A stretch of DNA of 64,000 nucleotides. Source: Mycobacterium sp. 236(2023). GTDB taxonomy: Bacteria; Actinomycetota; Actinomycetes; Mycobacteriales; Mycobacteriaceae. A program made the translations under genes and the position numbers. Each line of letters starts with the position of its first letter. The stretch's first letter is position 1. The notes under the pieces were generated by a model that was not told where the DNA came from, did not search any database, and saw nothing but the letters and a program-made list of their open reading frames with translations. The stretch is from assembly GCF_029623955.1 (NCBI RefSeq), contig NZ_JARSBP010000007.1, positions 286,218 through 350,217 of the forward strand, written 5' to 3'. Positions 62,280 through 64,000 of the stretch are shown here, piece after piece.

Positions 62280-62828
62280 GTGACTGAGGTCGACAAAGAC
62301 GCGCTCCGTGGGCGACTCGATGCGCTCATCGGGCAGCCGATCAGCTCGGGACAGCCGGTGAAGTCGCCGGATCCCGTGAACGCCGCCATGATTCGGCACT
62401 GGGCCTACGCGCTGAGCGACTTCAACCCCGCCTACCTCGACGAGGAGTTCGCCAAGAGCTCACGTTACGGGGGCATCGTGTCGCCGCCGGTGATGCTGCA
62501 GTCCTGGACGATGGCTCCGCCCAAGCTAGAGGGCATCCACGACCGCGGCGGCGTGCCCGTCGAACTCGGCGAGAATCCCTTGCAGTTCCTCTCCGATGCG
62601 GGCTACACGGGCATCGTCGCCACCAACTCCGAATTCGAGATCGAGCGATACCCGCGTGTCGGTGACGACATCACGGCGGAAACGGTTTTCGAGACCATCT
62701 CGGATGAGAAGAAGACTGCTATGGGCACCGGGTTCTTCGTCACCTGGATCACCACGTACCGCAACCAGGACGATGAGGTCCTGGGCCGTCAGCGATTCCG
62801 CACACTGCGGTTCAAGACGGGAGGCTGA
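62280..62828 (+). CDS. MaoC-like hydratase (FAS1-like dehydratase domain)
   Basis: A 182-aa hot-dog fold protein of the MaoC/FAS1-like dehydratase type. It has an N-terminal RHWAYALSDFNPAYLDEEFA helix, a PPVMLQSWT motif and late strands. It would add water to the enoyl-CoA made by the acyl-CoA dehydrogenases. In cholesterol degradation the ChsH1-ChsH2 pair has the same components (MaoC-like plus DUF35), with ChsH2 fused. Here they are separate genes. GTG 62280 has GAAAGGAC upstream. The next gene begins 1 bp after its stop. Confidence 0.85.
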   Translation: MTEVDKDALRGRLDALIGQPISSGQPVKSPDPVNAAMIRHWAYALSDFNPAYLDEEFAKSSRYGGIVSPPVMLQSWTMAPPKLEGIHDRGGVPVELGENPLQFLSDAGYTGIVATNSEFEIERYPRVGDDITAETVFETISDEKKTAMGTGFFVTWITTYRNQDDEVLGRQRFRTLRFKTGG

Positions 62829-62829
62829 G

Positions 62830-63243
62830 ATGGCCAGCCGCCTCGCACCCTCGATCAGCCCGGACACCGACTTCTTCTGGTCCGGGCTCAAAGACGGTGA
62901 ATTGCGCATCCAGCGCTGCACGAACTGTCAGCAGCTGCGCGTACCGCCGCGGCCGATGTGCGGGAATTGCCAATCGCTCGACTGGGATTACGCCGTGTCG
63001 ACCGGACGCGGGACCGTGTACAGCTTCGTCATGCCGCAGTACCCCCCGCTGCCGTTCCTGCAGTACCCGTACGTCGTCGCCCTGATCGAGCTGGACGAAG
63101 GCGTGCGCATCGTGTCGAATCTGTGCGACATCGAACCCGGCGATATCAAGACCGGAATGCCCGTCGAGGTCTTCTACGAGACCTTCGAAGCACTCCCCAG
63201 CGGCGACGAACTGGTTCTGCACCAGTTCCGGCCCGCGGGCTGA
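62830..63243 (+). CDS. DUF35 OB-fold zinc-ribbon protein
   Basis: A 137-aa DUF35 protein. The N-terminal helix (FFWSGLKDGELRIQRC) leads to a zinc ribbon with Cys30, Cys33, Cys44 and Cys47, then an OB-fold (GTVYSFVMPQYPPLPFLQYP and later). Such proteins partner a MaoC-like hydratase or thiolase-like enzyme in steroid side-chain breakdown. ATG 62830 is nearly contiguous with the MaoC-like gene. A longer frame starting at 62596 is excluded because it lies in the MaoC gene. Confidence 0.88.
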   Translation: MASRLAPSISPDTDFFWSGLKDGELRIQRCTNCQQLRVPPRPMCGNCQSLDWDYAVSTGRGTVYSFVMPQYPPLPFLQYPYVVALIELDEGVRIVSNLCDIEPGDIKTGMPVEVFYETFEALPSGDELVLHQFRPAG

Positions 63244-63260
63244 CCCGAGGCGAACACACT

Positions 63261-64000
63261 ATGGACTTCACCTTCACCGAAGAACAGGAAACCGTCGGCA
63301 AGGTGGCACGGCAGCTCTTCGAAGCCCGTGCCACACCTGAGCATCTCGCCGAACTCGAAGCCGGCGAGGTGCGCTACGACGATGCGTTGTGGCGCGAACT
63401 CGCCACCTCCGACCTGCTGGGTATTGCGCTGCCCGAAGCCGTTGGTGGCACCGGAGGTGGATTCCTCGAATTAGGGGTCCTGCTGTCGGAAGTCGGCTGG
63501 AGCGTCGCCCCGGTGCCCGTCTACGCGACCCTCGCGCTCGGTGCGGACACCATTGCGCGACATGGCGATTCAGAGATCCAGCAGAAATATCTACCCGGCG
63601 TCGTCGACGGCAGCGTCATTCTGACGGCTGCGCTGGCCGAGGCCGGCAATTCCAACCCCGCGCGACCGCGAAGCACCACCGCCCGCAGGGACGGTGACGC
63701 CTGGCTTGTCGACGGCGCCAAGGAGTTGGTGCCGGCGGCACAACTGGCACGCGCGATCGTCGTGTCCGCCCTCGCCGACGACGGACCGGGCCTTTTCGTC
63801 GTCGACACCGACGCCGCGGGGGTAACTGTCACGCCCGTGCAGACGACTGACGGTGAACCGTACGCGGAGGTCACGTTCACGGGCGCGTCCGCTCGTCGTC
63901 TCGGAGGCGACGGCGACACCGCAGACATTGTGGGGGCTCTGTACACGCGAGCTCTTGTGGGACTGTGCGCCATTCAGATCGGCGTCACCGAGCGGGCGCT
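63261..64000 (+). CDS. Acyl-CoA dehydrogenase, cut by window end
   Basis: The first about 246 residues of an acyl-CoA dehydrogenase (MDFTFTEEQETVGKVARQL; ALPEAVGGTGGGFLELGVLL) run off the end of the window. Its low conservation of the substrate-binding SEPxAGSD motif (it has AEAGNSNPARP there) fits the beta-like chain of a heteromeric FadE pair with the gene at 61065. ATG 63261 follows a weak site. The C-terminus is not visible. Confidence 0.85.
   Translation, partial: MDFTFTEEQETVGKVARQLFEARATPEHLAELEAGEVRYDDALWRELATSDLLGIALPEAVGGTGGGFLELGVLLSEVGWSVAPVPVYATLALGADTIARHGDSEIQQKYLPGVVDGSVILTAALAEAGNSNPARPRSTTARRDGDAWLVDGAKELVPAAQLARAIVVSALADDGPGLFVVDTDAAGVTVTPVQTTDGEPYAEVTFTGASARRLGGDGDTADIVGALYTRALVGLCAIQIGVTERA

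Noticed and set aside
1..64000. CRISPR array, prophage or biosynthetic gene cluster
   Set aside because: No regularly spaced repeats, no phage structural or integrase genes and no NRPS/PKS modules were seen.

Overview
The window is high-GC actinobacterial DNA, almost certainly from an environmental or opportunistic Mycobacterium (Mycolicibacterium-type). The evidence is a complete six-gene mceA-F set, Mce-associated proteins, DUF732 and CAP secreted proteins, a ruined MPT51/antigen-85-like gene, heteromeric FadE-type acyl-CoA dehydrogenase pairs, several cytochromes P450 and a mycofactocin-type SDR. Many genes are coupled by ATGA/GTGA/TGATG overlaps, as in mycobacterial operons.

Layout. 0-2.5 kb: tail of an mce-type operon (two Mce-associated membrane proteins, a DUF732 and a CAP secreted protein, a 36-aa ORF), then a multiply frameshifted MPT51 remnant (about 2.69-3.41 kb). 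3.4-11.6 kb: LysR regulator divergent from an aldehyde dehydrogenase and an NTF2-like protein, then a PucR regulator divergent from a 1165-aa single-chain indolepyruvate:ferredoxin oxidoreductase. 11.6-13 kb: decay zone with a frameshifted TetR gene and the C-terminal remnant of an mceA gene.

13-33.5 kb: a di/tricarboxylate block. It holds citryl-CoA-lyase-like and family III CoA-transferase genes, an IclR regulator, an RraA-type aldolase and a first tctCBA transporter. A gene-poor gap with a tRNA 3'-half remnant follows. Next come an MFS transporter and a second tctCBA set on the minus strand, a CitA/DcuS-like kinase, an isocitrate-lyase-superfamily lyase and its CitB/DcuR-like response regulator. 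The block ends with a GntR/FCD regulator divergent from a MatC-type carrier, a CoA-transferase and a fused acyl-CoA carboxyltransferase. The common theme is import of small di/tricarboxylates, activation to CoA thioesters and C-C cleavage or decarboxylation.

33.5-37.8 kb: rearranged zone with an rpmE2 remnant, an SDR, a decayed IS3-family element and a thiolase-like gene head-to-head with a short DUF35 gene. 37.8-54.6 kb: a P450-MoxR ATPase-VWA operon and a TetR regulator face a roughly 12.3 kb operon (AveC-like membrane protein, SDR, two acyl-CoA dehydrogenases, mceA-F, secreted protein). No yrbE permease genes are present in the window. 54.7-64 kb: mycofactocin-type SDR, a tandem two-domain CoA-transferase with an aldehyde dehydrogenase, then P450, acyl-CoA dehydrogenase, MaoC-like hydratase, DUF35 OB-fold protein and a second acyl-CoA dehydrogenase cut by the window end. 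This last set looks like terpenoid or steroid side-chain catabolism: alcohol/aldehyde oxidation, CoA activation and beta-oxidation.

No rRNA genes, intact tRNA genes, CRISPR arrays or prophage genes were seen.
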